Source: CAVQGF01 sp045807945
GTDB taxonomy: Bacteria > Acidobacteriota > Terriglobia > Terriglobales > Acidobacteriaceae
DNA: 56,962 bases
Direction: 5' to 3'
NCBI GenBank assembly: GCA_045807945.1
Contig: JBJMGI010000058.1
Location: forward strand, 1-56,962
Below are positions 16,569 through 25,352 of the stretch, one piece after another. The stretch's first letter is position 1, and each line of letters begins with the position of its first letter. The notes beneath the pieces are model-generated. The model was not told where the DNA came from and made no database searches. It worked only from the letters and a program-made list of their open reading frames with translations. Made by a program: the position numbers and the translations under genes.

Positions 16569-17813
16569 CTACATCAGCTTTCGCCGGATCATATCCAGCG
16601 CCTGCTGGCTCGCCCACCAGCGGACGCGGTCGCGGTCGCTGGGGAAGTTGCGTTTCACGACCTCAGTCTTCTTGCCATCGGCGATGGCGTGATACACGAG
16701 CCCGACCGGCTTTTCCGGCGTGCCTCCCGTAGGCCCAGCGATTCCCGTCACAGCGACCCCGAAAGTCGACTTGCACTTCTTACGGATCCCTTCGGCGAGC
16801 GCAATCGCAACCTCGCGGCTCACTGCGCCGTGCTCCTTGATCATCAACGGCGGAACGTCGCTCAGCGAAGTTTTCAAGTCGTTCGAGTAGACGATCGCCC
16901 CTCCGAGGAAATATCGCGAGCTTCCGCTTACTGAGCTTAGCCGCTGTCCCAACAATCCGCCGGTGCACGATTCGGCCACGGCGACGGTTGATCCGCGCAT
17001 ATCCAGAAAATATCCCACGATCTGCTCCAGCGACTCACCGCGACTGGAGAAGACGTTGTCTCCCAACTCGTCCTCGAGCTCTTCCGCGAGCGCATCCACC
17101 TTCTCCTGCGCCTCTTGCAGCGATTTCCCGCGGGCCTTCAGATGCAGCTGGACCTCGCCCACTGGCGCGAGGATCGTCGTCTCCACTTCCTTGTGCGCCT
17201 TGTAAATGGGAGCGGCGATTGCGTCACATTCCGATTCCGGCATCAGCGCCATGCGCAACTCGCGCGTTGCGATGAACGCCGGCGGAAGCTTGCGCTTCAA
17301 TCGTGGCAGCACTTCCTCATTGAACATCGGCTTCAGCTCGACAGGAGGCCCGGGCAGCAGGATCACGATTCGCTCGCGTCCGTCAATCGACCCTTCCAGA
17401 TACTGCCCCGGCGCGCTCCCTCGCTGGTTGGGCAGCGCGGAAGCACCCATGATCACGTCGGCCTGCTTCAGATTGTTCTCCGGCATTTTTATTTTGCGCG
17501 CCGCGAATCGCGCGTAGAGGCCAGCGACGAGGTCGGCATCACGCCTAAGTTGCAGATGCAGCGCCGCTGCCACCGATTCACGAGTGAGGTCGTCTTCGGT
17601 CGGCCCAAGTCCGCCCATAAAGATGACGACGTCCGCCCGGTCGAGCGCGATGCGCGCGATCGTGGTGAGCCGCGCGGAGTCATCTCCCACCACAGTCTTG
17701 TAATCCACGTCTACGCCGAGCTTGTTCAACTCAGCCGTTAGGAAAAGGGAATTGGTGTCTTGGCGAAACGGAGTCAGCAGCTCGGAGCCAATGGCGATGA
17801 TCTCAGCGTTCAC
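16569..17813 (-). CDS. cinA: CinA-like nicotinamide mononucleotide deamidase / competence protein
   Basis: A 414-residue two-domain protein. The N-terminal MoCF-biosynthesis-like (COG1058) domain starts MNAEIIAIGSELL and contains FMGGLGPTEDD and LLPGPPVELKPMF. The C-terminal PncC/CinA domain has AESCTGGLLGQRL, VYSNDLK and GVAVTGIAGPTGG, the NMN amidohydrolase core. The pair recycles pyridine nucleotides. GTG start at 17813, 3 bases from the stop of the upstream propeller gene; thpR follows directly. Confidence 0.94.
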   Translation of the reverse strand: MNAEIIAIGSELLTPFRQDTNSLFLTAELNKLGVDVDYKTVVGDDSARLTTIARIALDRADVVIFMGGLGPTEDDLTRESVAAALHLQLRRDADLVAGLYARFAARKIKMPENNLKQADVIMGASALPNQRGSAPGQYLEGSIDGRERIVILLPGPPVELKPMFNEEVLPRLKRKLPPAFIATRELRMALMPESECDAIAAPIYKAHKEVETTILAPVGEVQLHLKARGKSLQEAQEKVDALAEELEDELGDNVFSSRGESLEQIVGYFLDMRGSTVAVAESCTGGLLGQRLSSVSGSSRYFLGGAIVYSNDLKTSLSDVPPLMIKEHGAVSREVAIALAEGIRKKCKSTFGVAVTGIAGPTGGTPEKPVGLVYHAIADGKKTEVVKRNFPSDRDRVRWWASQQALDMIRRKLM

Positions 17814-17816
17814 GCG

Positions 17817-18869
17817 TTAGTCCAACAGCGCTTTCCCCTGGATCCCCCAGGAGAGGTGGTGGACTGCGTTGTTGGTGGCGAGGATCACGGAGCGGCCGGG
17901 CGCGAATGCCAGGCCCACGAGGTTCGAGCCCGAGACGACAAGCGCAGCTTGCTTATCAGGAGTGATGCGCACGATGCCGCGCTTTCCCCCCAGCGAAGCT
18001 GCGACGTACAGATTGTTCTCCGCATCGAACGCGATGCCCTGCGGACGTCCCAAGCCGCGGAAGAAAATGGAAGCATTTCCTTGCGGGTCGATTTCGTAGA
18101 TGGAATCGAAGCTTGACGTCGTAGGACCCGAAACGAAGAGATGTCCATCGCCGCGGAACGCGAGGTGATAGGCCGAGACGCTCGGCTCCAGCGTTGCGAA
18201 GACGAACGTCTGCCGCTCGCGGTTGATCTTGAAGATGGTGCCGCTGCGATCGCCGACGTAGAGATTTTCGTCCTTGTCGAACGCAAGTCCGGTAGCAACA
18301 CCCATGCTCTCGACATAGGTGGACATGTTCCCGTTCGGCGCGACTTTATAAACCGAACCCTCGTAACGCGAGGAGACGTACATCTGTCCAGCGCGGTCGA
18401 ATGCGATCGCGGTTGCGTTCATCAGATCAGTGAGAAAGGGTCGAGCCGAATAGTCCGTGCCGATCTTGTACACGGACACGGGAACCTTCTGTCCGCGTGG
18501 GCCGGAAAAAGTGGCGAAGATGTTGCCGTGGGAATCTACCGCGGGATTCATTACCGGGTGCAGGTTCTCGGCGATCACTTCCGCAATGTTCACCTGGTGT
18601 CCGTTGCTGCTCGCACCGTTGGTGGCCACCGTCACTGGTCCAGAGCTTGCGCCTTCAGGAACGCGCGCCACGAGGAACTCATCGGAGCTGATCACGATCG
18701 CGCCTTCGGCCCCGCCGAAACGCACGCTGGGCTGGCGCAGCTCCGCCGGACGCAGCCCCGAGCCCACGATCCGCACCTCGCCTCCGGGAAGCGCAGACGG
18801 CGGCATCACGGTCTCGATATGAGGCTTTCCGTTAGCGTTCTTTTTCCCAAGCAGATCGGTCAATGCCAT
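17817..18869 (-). CDS. IPT/TIG domain plus NHL/SMP-30-type beta-propeller protein
   Basis: A 350-residue protein. An IPT/TIG Ig-like domain (~15-95: PPSALPGGEVRIVGSGL, VPEGASSGPVTVAT) precedes a six-bladed NHL-like propeller (~100-345) with repeated blades such as ATAIAFDRAGQMYVSS, ATGLAFDKDENLYVGD and PQGIAFDAENNLYVAA. No signal peptide or membrane anchor is seen, which is odd because TIG domains are mostly extracellular. It sits between pgpA (8 bases upstream) and cinA (3 bases downstream), so it is probably co-transcribed. Ligand unknown. Confidence 0.82.
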   Translation of the reverse strand: MALTDLLGKKNANGKPHIETVMPPSALPGGEVRIVGSGLRPAELRQPSVRFGGAEGAIVISSDEFLVARVPEGASSGPVTVATNGASSNGHQVNIAEVIAENLHPVMNPAVDSHGNIFATFSGPRGQKVPVSVYKIGTDYSARPFLTDLMNATAIAFDRAGQMYVSSRYEGSVYKVAPNGNMSTYVESMGVATGLAFDKDENLYVGDRSGTIFKINRERQTFVFATLEPSVSAYHLAFRGDGHLFVSGPTTSSFDSIYEIDPQGNASIFFRGLGRPQGIAFDAENNLYVAASLGGKRGIVRITPDKQAALVVSGSNLVGLAFAPGRSVILATNNAVHHLSWGIQGKALLD

Positions 18870-18877
18870 TTGCCCAC

Positions 18878-19363
18878 TTAACCCAACACCTTAAGATGCA
18901 CGGCCACCTGCATCAGGATCAGCGCGTAGATTCCCGCGCCAACATCATCCACCATGATGCCCGTGCCTTCCGGCAGCCGCTCCAATCGCCGCAGGGGAGG
19001 CGGTTTTGTTATATCGAATACTCGAAAAAGTATAAGACTCAGAAGTAGATATTTCCATACTACCGGGACAGCGATCATCGCGATCAACTGCCCTGCGACT
19101 TCGTCTATCACCACAAATCCGGGATCATCAATGCCGCTCTCGCGCGCGACTATGGTGGAAGCGCGGATTCCAATCACCGTCACCAGGAAACTGAGAACGA
19201 TGCACGCGATCCACTGATGCGAGACCAGTACTTCTGTCGCGAGCACCCACCACAGCAGCGCTGTCGCGGCAGACGCCCAGGTTCCCGGTCCGGGTTTCAG
19301 ATCGCCAATGCCGAAGAACGTTGCGACGATCCAGGCCGAGCGAGTCCTTTTGGATGCTTTCAT
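18878..19363 (-). CDS. pgpA: Phosphatidylglycerophosphatase A
   Basis: Integral membrane phosphatase (161 residues) that removes phosphate from phosphatidylglycerophosphate to give phosphatidylglycerol. Recognised by TFFGIGDLKPGPGTWAS near the start, VIDEVAGQL and the C-terminal FDITKPPPLRRLERLPEGTGIMVDDVGAG block. Four hydrophobic segments are visible. Start chosen at ATG 19363 (MKASKRTRSAW); the longer frame would run into yacG. It belongs to the yacG-pgpA-propeller-cinA-thpR run. Confidence 0.93.
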   Translation of the reverse strand: MKASKRTRSAWIVATFFGIGDLKPGPGTWASAATALLWWVLATEVLVSHQWIACIVLSFLVTVIGIRASTIVARESGIDDPGFVVIDEVAGQLIAMIAVPVVWKYLLLSLILFRVFDITKPPPLRRLERLPEGTGIMVDDVGAGIYALILMQVAVHLKVLG

Positions 19364-19397
19364 CGAATGTCTGATTGTAAACGTGAGCTGGATTTCT

Positions 19398-19634
19398 TCA
19401 GTGCGGGCGCCCTGAATCGTCTTTCTCGCGCAGCTCGGCTTCGCGGCGCTGCTTGGCTTCAATGTCCATCAGCTCCTCGGGATCGGTGATGGGGGTTGAG
19501 ATCACGTAGCCGTTGCTCGCCCATTTTCCCAAATCGATCAGGCGGCAACGATCGCTGCAGAAAGGGAAGTCCTCTGCGCCTTTGAGCACGATGCTCTTGC
19601 ACGTTGGACAGCGCAATGTGCGACGCTTCTGCAT
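19398..19634 (-). CDS. yacG: YacG-family zinc-binding protein (DNA gyrase inhibitor)
   Basis: A small 78-residue protein with the YacG zinc knuckle: CPTC near the N-terminus and FCSDRCR about 15 residues later, then LIDLGKWASNGYVIS. E. coli YacG binds and inhibits gyrase; by homology this may do the same. Start chosen at ATG 19634 (MQKRRTLRCPTC), giving the normal family length. The acidic/basic C-terminal tail (KQRREAELREKDDSG) is not conserved. It is 19 bases downstream of the M20 peptidase gene, read in the same direction. Confidence 0.88.
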   Translation of the reverse strand: MQKRRTLRCPTCKSIVLKGAEDFPFCSDRCRLIDLGKWASNGYVISTPITDPEELMDIEAKQRREAELREKDDSGRPH

Positions 19635-19653
19635 ACCGGTCGAAGTCGGGAAG

Positions 19654-21027
19654 CTACGCCCCGAGCCTCTGAAAGAAGAGGATGATGGATTCGATGCCGC
19701 GATAAAAATTCGGGATGTGAAATTTTTCATTCGGCGCGTGCAGGTTATCGTCCGGCAGACCGAAACCCATCATCACGCTGGGAATTTTCAGGTGCTTCTC
19801 GAAATCGGCGACGATCGGGATCGATCCTCCCGAACGGATGAAGACCGTCTCTTTCTGGAAGACGTCTTTCATTGCCGCCGTCGAAGCTTTCACGTACTTG
19901 TTGTCCGTCTTAATGACAATCGGATCAGCCATGCTGAACGATTTGATTTTCAGCTCGATGCCGCGCGGCACCAGCGACTGCACAAACTCGCTGTAGAGCT
20001 TGAAGATCTCATCTGGGTGCTGGTCTGGGACCAGTCGCATGGAGATTTTCGCCGAAGCGCGCGCCGGTATCACCGTCTTGCCCCCCGCGCCGATGAATCC
20101 GCCGGGCATCCCGTGTACTTCCAGTGTCGGACGCGCCCACGTGCGCTCCAGCACCGTGTAGCCTGCCTCGCCGGTCAGCTCCTTCGATCCGACTTCCGTC
20201 TTGCGGTAGTGCTCTTCGTTAAACGGCAGCGACTTCCACGCTTGTAGCTCGTCGCCGCTCGGCTTCTGCACACGATCATAAAAATGCGGGATGAGGATTG
20301 TGCCGCTCTCATCTTTCAGCTTGCTGATGATCCGCGCTAAAGCTTCGAGCGGATTCGGGGCTGCGCCGCCATACATGCCCGAGTGGAGATCGGTCATCGC
20401 GCCGCTTGCTTCCAGCTCCGTGTAGCACATGCCGCGCAGACCTACGCACAGCGTGGGAAGATCGGGCGCAAACATTTCCGTATCCGAGACGAGTGCAAAA
20501 TCAGCGCTCAAGCGGTCCGGGTGCTCGCGAACGAAGCGCGCGATGCCTTCACCTCCAACCTCTTCTTCACCTTCGATGATCACACGCACGTTGATCGGCA
20601 ACTTCCCACCCGAAGTCTTGAACAGCGACTCCAGCGCCTTCACGTGCATGTACATCTGGCCTTTGTCGTCCACTGCCCCGCGTGCGTAGATGTTCTGGTT
20701 GCGTTCCGTCGGCTCGAACGGTGGCGTGTGCCACTCGTTCAACGGATCGGGCGGCTGCACATCGTAATGTCCGTAGCACAGGACGGTCGGCTTGCCCGCA
20801 GCGTGTAGCCAATCCCCGTAAACCAGCGGATGCCCTGATGTAGGAATCACTTCGACGTGCTCCATCCCGATGCGCTTCATCTCGTCGGAAACGAACTGCG
20901 CTGCGCGGCGGACGTCGTCTTTATGTTCGGGAAGGGTGCTGACGCTGGGAATTCGGAGCAGGTCTTTGAGTTCACCAAGAAATCGCTGCTGATTGTCGCG
21001 GGCGTAGGTTACGGCTGAAGAAGACAT
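19654..21027 (-). CDS. M20-family dipeptidase/peptidase
   Basis: A 457-residue cytosolic zinc aminoacyl-dipeptidase-like enzyme. The metal site is complete: YGHYDVQPP (His87, Asp89), ARGAVDDKGQ (Asp120), EGEEEVGGEG (general base and ligand Glu ~153-155), the DTEMFAP Asp ligand, and a C-terminal NLHAPNEKF His. The inserted dimerisation domain lies at ~205-360. This is the CNDP/PepV-like group that cleaves dipeptides; the exact substrate is not deducible. Confidence 0.9.
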   Translation of the reverse strand: MSSSAVTYARDNQQRFLGELKDLLRIPSVSTLPEHKDDVRRAAQFVSDEMKRIGMEHVEVIPTSGHPLVYGDWLHAAGKPTVLCYGHYDVQPPDPLNEWHTPPFEPTERNQNIYARGAVDDKGQMYMHVKALESLFKTSGGKLPINVRVIIEGEEEVGGEGIARFVREHPDRLSADFALVSDTEMFAPDLPTLCVGLRGMCYTELEASGAMTDLHSGMYGGAAPNPLEALARIISKLKDESGTILIPHFYDRVQKPSGDELQAWKSLPFNEEHYRKTEVGSKELTGEAGYTVLERTWARPTLEVHGMPGGFIGAGGKTVIPARASAKISMRLVPDQHPDEIFKLYSEFVQSLVPRGIELKIKSFSMADPIVIKTDNKYVKASTAAMKDVFQKETVFIRSGGSIPIVADFEKHLKIPSVMMGFGLPDDNLHAPNEKFHIPNFYRGIESIILFFQRLGA

Positions 21028-21112
21028 CGTTCTGGTGCGCTCCGGGGGGATATAGTCGGTTCGCTATCGGGAGCCGAACAAAAAAGTATACACGCCGCGA
21101 GCAGGCTCAAGT

Positions 21113-22183
21113 TCAAGCGAAGCGCGCAGGAGAGAACGCATCTAGAGCGAATCCCGCCGCTTCTCCCCGTATCAATCGCGACATAACGCGGGCAGTGATG
21201 GGCGCGAGCAGGATTCCGTTGCGGAAGTGTCCGGTCGCAACAAAATATCCGCCGGTCGCACCTTGTCCGAGGATCGGCAGGTCGTCAGGAGTTCCCGGAC
21301 GCAGCCCTGCCCAGTTCTCGTGGATTTTGGCATGAGTGAGTGCCGGTACCAGATGCTCAGCCTTTTTCTGCAGGTCCTTGATGGTTTCGGCTCTTACTCG
21401 TTTATCGAATCCAACATCCTCCACCGTCGCTCCGATCAGGATGCGTCCGTCGCTCCGCGGAACAATGTAGACCTCTTCGCTGCGAACAACATGCTGCAGC
21501 AAAGGCTGCGGCGCAATCACTGAAAGCATCTGCCCTTTGCGCGGCTTCGAAGGGACGTTTACTGGAGCTTCGATCCCGCCACTCCAAGCACCACAGCAGT
21601 TCACCACAGACCCGGCGGCATAAGTCGTCTGCTCTGTCTCAACTTCGAAGCCACCTTGTCTTGCTCGTGAAACGCGCCTCACCGCTGATCCGCGGGCAAG
21701 GTCAACGCCGCGGTGCTTCAACGAGTGCAGCAGTGCCGCCATCAACCCACGCGGATCGACGCTACTCTCCTTGAGGAAAACGGCTTCACTTACATTTTGT
21801 GCCAGCTCCGGTTCCGCCTTTTGAAGGTCTGCTCGATTCAACTTCTGCCCGGCGACGTCGTGATGCATTTCGAGCAGCAGCGACCCCTGGCTGCGCAGAT
21901 CGATCTTTGGGGTATGAATCACATGAGGAGCGGATGCGGCTTCGTCCTCAAGCTCCCTGACAAACTCTGGATAGATTTTCGCGCTCTCGAGCGCCAGCCC
22001 CTGAAGTGCCTGTGGTAGGTCGCCGCCCGTCGGGGCAAGCATCCCCGCAGCGGCATGGGTGGCTTCGCGGCCGGGCTCGCCGCGTTCGATCACAAGCACG
22101 TGCGCGCCGGATTTGTGTAGCTCGCGCGCCAACGACGCACCAATGACGCCGCAGCCGAGAACAATGACGTCCCAACTCTTCAC
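21113..22183 (-). CDS. thiO: FAD-dependent glycine oxidase-like protein (ThiO)
   Basis: A 356-residue FAD amine oxidase of the DAO family. The dinucleotide motif GCGVIGASLAREL is at ~10-22. EATHAAAGMLAP is the ThiO-type flavin contact, and the C-terminal block GLRPGTPDDLPILG ... GHFRNGILLAPITARV is diagnostic of glycine oxidase, which supplies iminoglycine for thiazole synthesis. Start chosen at GTG 22183 (MKSWDVIVLG) because the longer frame enters the sortase gene. No other thi gene or TPP riboswitch is nearby, so the thiamine role is by homology. Confidence 0.86.
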   Translation of the reverse strand: MKSWDVIVLGCGVIGASLARELHKSGAHVLVIERGEPGREATHAAAGMLAPTGGDLPQALQGLALESAKIYPEFVRELEDEAASAPHVIHTPKIDLRSQGSLLLEMHHDVAGQKLNRADLQKAEPELAQNVSEAVFLKESSVDPRGLMAALLHSLKHRGVDLARGSAVRRVSRARQGGFEVETEQTTYAAGSVVNCCGAWSGGIEAPVNVPSKPRKGQMLSVIAPQPLLQHVVRSEEVYIVPRSDGRILIGATVEDVGFDKRVRAETIKDLQKKAEHLVPALTHAKIHENWAGLRPGTPDDLPILGQGATGGYFVATGHFRNGILLAPITARVMSRLIRGEAAGFALDAFSPARFA

Positions 22184-22202
22184 ACTTCGATTGTAATTTG
22201 AG

Positions 22203-22841
22203 CTATTGCGCGCCTGTGTGTGCAGGTACAGCAGAGGCGGTCGCGTCCGCGGGTCCAGCCAACTTCGCCGTGACCACGAGCCGCTCCGGCGCTGGGCCAA
22301 CGTAATACGTGGGATAGCAGGTGACGAGCGTGAGCCGCGCGTCGTTCGTCGGCCGCAACACCGAAACGTCGCTCGGCTTTACGACGAACTTTTTCTCGAC
22401 TAGATACTGAAACGATTTCCCACCGCGCCGCAGCAGGATGGTGTCTCCCTTGTTCAGCTCGTAGATGTGCCGGAAGAACGTATCGCGATGTGCTGTGATG
22501 ACGGAGTTCCCGTTTTCGCCCGGCGCAGCGGTGTCGACCATGTGTCCGGGGGCGATAGCGAGTTGCCGGCTATTCGTGCCTTCCACAACGATGGCGTCGA
22601 GATCGATGCTAGGGATCGAGATTCGCGTCATCTGCTCGCGCGGGTCCTGCGCTTTGGGAGCCGCAGCTGCCGCTGGTGCATTCTGCTTTTCCCACTCGGC
22701 TGAAAGCTGCCGCTGCCGCACATACATCGAGCCGTACTGGAACGTCACGTAGACGAGCAGCAGGGCGCCAACAAGCAGCAGCGCCGTCGGCCACCACCGG
22801 CGGAAGTTCGCCTTCAGGGTCTTTGACGAGGGAAGATTCAC
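22203..22841 (-). CDS. Sortase (class D-like)
   Basis: Membrane-anchored cysteine transpeptidase, 212 residues. One N-terminal helix (~18-35) and an Ala-rich linker precede the sortase barrel (~72-190). The catalytic triad is complete: His118 (VITAHRDT), Cys175 (TLVTCYPTYYVGPAPERLVV region) and Arg187. TCYP...GxAPxR is the class D form. It is encoded 3 bases after the gene at 22845-23432, whose product has a signal peptide and a C-terminal helix plus basic tail, so that product is a candidate substrate. Sortases are uncommon in Gram-negative bacteria. Confidence 0.92.
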   Translation of the reverse strand: MNLPSSKTLKANFRRWWPTALLLVGALLLVYVTFQYGSMYVRQRQLSAEWEKQNAPAAAAAPKAQDPREQMTRISIPSIDLDAIVVEGTNSRQLAIAPGHMVDTAAPGENGNSVITAHRDTFFRHIYELNKGDTILLRRGGKSFQYLVEKKFVVKPSDVSVLRPTNDARLTLVTCYPTYYVGPAPERLVVTAKLAGPADATASAVPAHTGAQ

Positions 22842-22844
22842 GTT

Positions 22845-23432
22845 TTACTTGGATGCACGTCCGGTGTTGCGTGTCCGCAACGCCGATATCACGCCGCCCA
22901 CGATCACGCCCGCCAGCAGCAGCATCAGTGGGGAGATGAAGTCTTCCAGATCGCTCTGCATCTCGAGAGAAGCCGCTTCCGCTCGAGGAACAAGAGAGAA
23001 CGCCGTCAGGCTCCCCGGATTCTGGCTCGCGGGTGGGGTTGACGAGGGAGCTGCAGCTGAAGGCAGCACAATGAACCTGATCTCGCTCTGCGTGCCGCTT
23101 ACGGGAGTGCCGTTCGCGTCCACAAGCGTGATGGAGACGCTATGTGGGCCCGGCGTTAGGCCGGTGAAGGTGTAGGAGGTGTCTGTCGTCGAAATTGCGT
23201 CCCGCGCGTCAAGGCGCAGCCGGAACGTCGGCAAGCCGTTCGCCGAAGCGGCATTCGTCATCTCGTACTGCACCTGTACGAAGTTGGCTCTGAGTTTCTC
23301 GCCTGGCTTCGGCGCCAGGACGTGTACGGCGCTCGCAGGTGCGCTGGGAGCGGCCGGCGCGGCGGCCTGGCCGTAGCCGACCGAAAAGGAAGTTAAGAGG
23401 AAGATCAGCACGAAGCAGCTTTTAAAATGCAT
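22845..23432 (-). CDS. Exported protein with C-terminal membrane anchor, probable sortase partner
   Basis: A 195-residue protein with an N-terminal signal peptide (MHFKSCFVLIFLLTSFSVGYGQ), an Ala/Pro-rich linker and one Ig-like/beta-sandwich region (~40-125: LAPKPGEKLRANFVQVQYE, YTFTGLTPGPHSVSITLVD). A Pro/Ser linker follows, then a hydrophobic helix (ISPLMLLLAGVIVGGVIS) and a basic tail (RTRNTGRASK). This order matches sortase substrates, but no LPxTG-like pentapeptide is seen before the helix. Start chosen at ATG 23432 as it opens directly into the signal peptide. The sortase gene follows after 3 bases. No homologue is recognised. Confidence 0.75.
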   Translation of the reverse strand: MHFKSCFVLIFLLTSFSVGYGQAAAPAAPSAPASAVHVLAPKPGEKLRANFVQVQYEMTNAASANGLPTFRLRLDARDAISTTDTSYTFTGLTPGPHSVSITLVDANGTPVSGTQSEIRFIVLPSAAAPSSTPPASQNPGSLTAFSLVPRAEAASLEMQSDLEDFISPLMLLLAGVIVGGVISALRTRNTGRASK

Positions 23433-23627
23433 GAATAATGGCCCGTTTATTAAGTAAATCTGTGCTCCAGCTAGGAACTCAAGTGCCGATTGTCGGTTAA
23501 TGACTGCTGTTCCCGAGTTCCCGCTAGAGTGACTCGATAAATCCATCCAGAGTGGGTGCAATCGAGCCGCCTTTGCGCCCGTTTCGTCCCGGGGAAACGT
23601 AGGGTTGGTTCCATATCCGCAGGTAAT

Positions 23628-23656
23628 TTGACAGCTTTTCGGTTCTCGACCACAAT
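23628..23656 (+). promoter_or_regulatory. Sigma-70-type promoter for the coiled-coil membrane protein gene
   Basis: A perfect -35 TTGACA (23628-23633), a 17-base spacer and a -10 CACAAT (23651-23656, 4 of 6) lie 35 bases before the ATG at 23691. A GGAG Shine-Dalgarno follows. Confidence 0.6.
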
Positions 23657-23690
23657 GAACTCTCCCCGATAAAAACCCTGGAGTGCTTCA

Positions 23691-24494
23691 ATGGCAGACG
23701 AGGCTCATAACGAGTCCGCCGCGGCGGATGGTACGTTCTTCGGGATTACGAAGAACGCCGTCCTGTTAGCAGCGGGCATCTACGTTGTCCTTTCCATCGT
23801 GCTCATGTTCGACTTGCACTCCCGCCTTTCCAAGCTGGAGCAAGACGACAAGAAATTGATAGCCGACACGGAAAAGCGACTCTCTGCCATCGAGGCGAAC
23901 GACCGCGCTACCAGCGAGGCTCTTGCCTCCAAACTCGGAATGACCGAGAAAGAGCTAGACGCGCGCACCTCCGAGCTGCTGTCTTCGCAGCGTGCGATGG
24001 CCAAGAATCAGGACGAGAAGCTGAACAAAGTCACTGGAGCGATCGCCGACGAAGTCGGCAACGTTAAGACAGATGTCGCCAGCACCCGCACCGATCTCGA
24101 GATCACCAAGGCGAAGATGGAAAAAGCTATCGGTGATCTCAACGTGCAGAGTGGATTGATCGCGCGCACCGCCGATGAACTCGAGATTCTAAAGCGGAAG
24201 GGCGACCGCAATTACTACGAGTTCTCTTTGGCCAAAGGGGCGAACCCCAGCCCCGTAGGAACCATCAGCTTGCAGTTGAAGAAGACCGACGCAAAGAAAG
24301 GCAAGTTCAATCTGATGGTCCTCGCCGACGACAAGACCATCGAGAAGAAAGATAAGACGGTCAACGAGCCGCTGCAGTTCTATACCGGACGCGACCGCAT
24401 GCTGTATGAAGTAGTGGTCAATACTGTAGACAAGAACAAGATCTCCGGCTATCTCGCCACCCCGAAGAATGCCCCGCAGCCAGTCGTGCAGTAA
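23691..24494 (+). CDS. Single-pass membrane protein with coiled coil
   Basis: A 267-residue protein of unknown function. A short cytoplasmic N-terminus (MADEAHNESAAADG) leads into one membrane helix (~22-41). A long Glu/Lys/Ala-rich coiled coil follows (~45-165, heptad-like LSKLEQDDKKLIADTEKRL and similar), then a small beta-rich domain (~172-260: YYEFSLAKGANPSPVGTISL, FYTGRDRMLYEVVVN). It has its own promoter with a perfect -35. It converges on the hypothetical gene at 24508 with 13 bases between the stop codons. Confidence 0.78.
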   Translation: MADEAHNESAAADGTFFGITKNAVLLAAGIYVVLSIVLMFDLHSRLSKLEQDDKKLIADTEKRLSAIEANDRATSEALASKLGMTEKELDARTSELLSSQRAMAKNQDEKLNKVTGAIADEVGNVKTDVASTRTDLEITKAKMEKAIGDLNVQSGLIARTADELEILKRKGDRNYYEFSLAKGANPSPVGTISLQLKKTDAKKGKFNLMVLADDKTIEKKDKTVNEPLQFYTGRDRMLYEVVVNTVDKNKISGYLATPKNAPQPVVQ

Positions 24495-24507
24495 ACGTCC
24501 GCGGTGA

Positions 24508-25152
24508 TTACTGCGTAAGCTCGATCGGATCGTGATCGTACAGCTTCAACCACACCTTCATCGATTTCTTCTTGTTGAAGTCATCTTTGCTCAGCGGAAA
24601 CCCAAACAGCATAGCTCCCGTCGTCGTCTCGCCGGGCATGATCTTCGTCTCCGGCTTGAGCGGAGTCGAGGCAACTGACTTCAAATCCGGGAACGCAGCC
24701 AGGTAGCGGTCGAAATCTGAGGCAGCGGCCGCATCGTCCTTCAGTGGTTCAGCCGCGCCGGTCTGGATCTCTGCATTCGCCCCCTGCACGAATACGGGCT
24801 TCTCGCCCGGATTGCTGATGCTCACCTGCACCGCCATCAGCACGCGGCTCTGCGCCGGGTCGATTGCTGACTCCATCTTCTGCTCCGCCACAGCCACACC
24901 CGTAACTTTTCCGTTCGGCCGCGGCACAAACTTCGTCCCATGCACGGTGTAAATCGCGACCGCGATGGCGACAATCGCCAACGCGATCAGCACGGGAACT
25001 ATCGGCGGCAGCGACCACTTCGCCGAGTCCATCTCTTCTGTCATGGGGACGTGTCCCGCGTCGGTAGCTTCGGGCTTCTTTGGCTTTGGACTGGACGCCG
25101 GAGGTGGCGGCGGCACGTATGCGGGAGAAGGAGTTTTGGTTTCGTCTGCCAT
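24508..25152 (-). CDS. Hypothetical single-pass membrane protein
   Basis: 214 residues: a Pro-rich cytoplasmic head (PSPAYVPPPPPASSPKPKKP), one membrane helix (~48-68, LPPIVPVLIALAIVAIAVAI) and an extracytoplasmic beta-rich domain (~75-214) with VLMAVQVSISNPGEKPVFVQ and a PGETTTGAMLFGFPL block. The latter recalls DUF2393/DUF4352-like Ig folds, but the match is not secure. ATG 25152 starts a clean frame. Function unknown. Confidence 0.72.
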   Translation of the reverse strand: MADETKTPSPAYVPPPPPASSPKPKKPEATDAGHVPMTEEMDSAKWSLPPIVPVLIALAIVAIAVAIYTVHGTKFVPRPNGKVTGVAVAEQKMESAIDPAQSRVLMAVQVSISNPGEKPVFVQGANAEIQTGAAEPLKDDAAAASDFDRYLAAFPDLKSVASTPLKPETKIMPGETTTGAMLFGFPLSKDDFNKKKSMKVWLKLYDHDPIELTQ

Positions 25153-25352
25153 GTGAGTACCTGCTGTTCTAGGATGCGAAAACTCTACACCGCGAGGGTT
25201 CCGGCCAGATCACCGTCCTACCCTTTGTGACTGAGATTAGTGGACCTGCCTATTTGTGTAAACCTCCTCCGTCTCAAGTTTTAAAGTCCAGTACTCAGTT
25301 TGCCCGGGTCGGATTAGAACGCGCCTGCACCTTGGCACTGAACCGATTTCGC

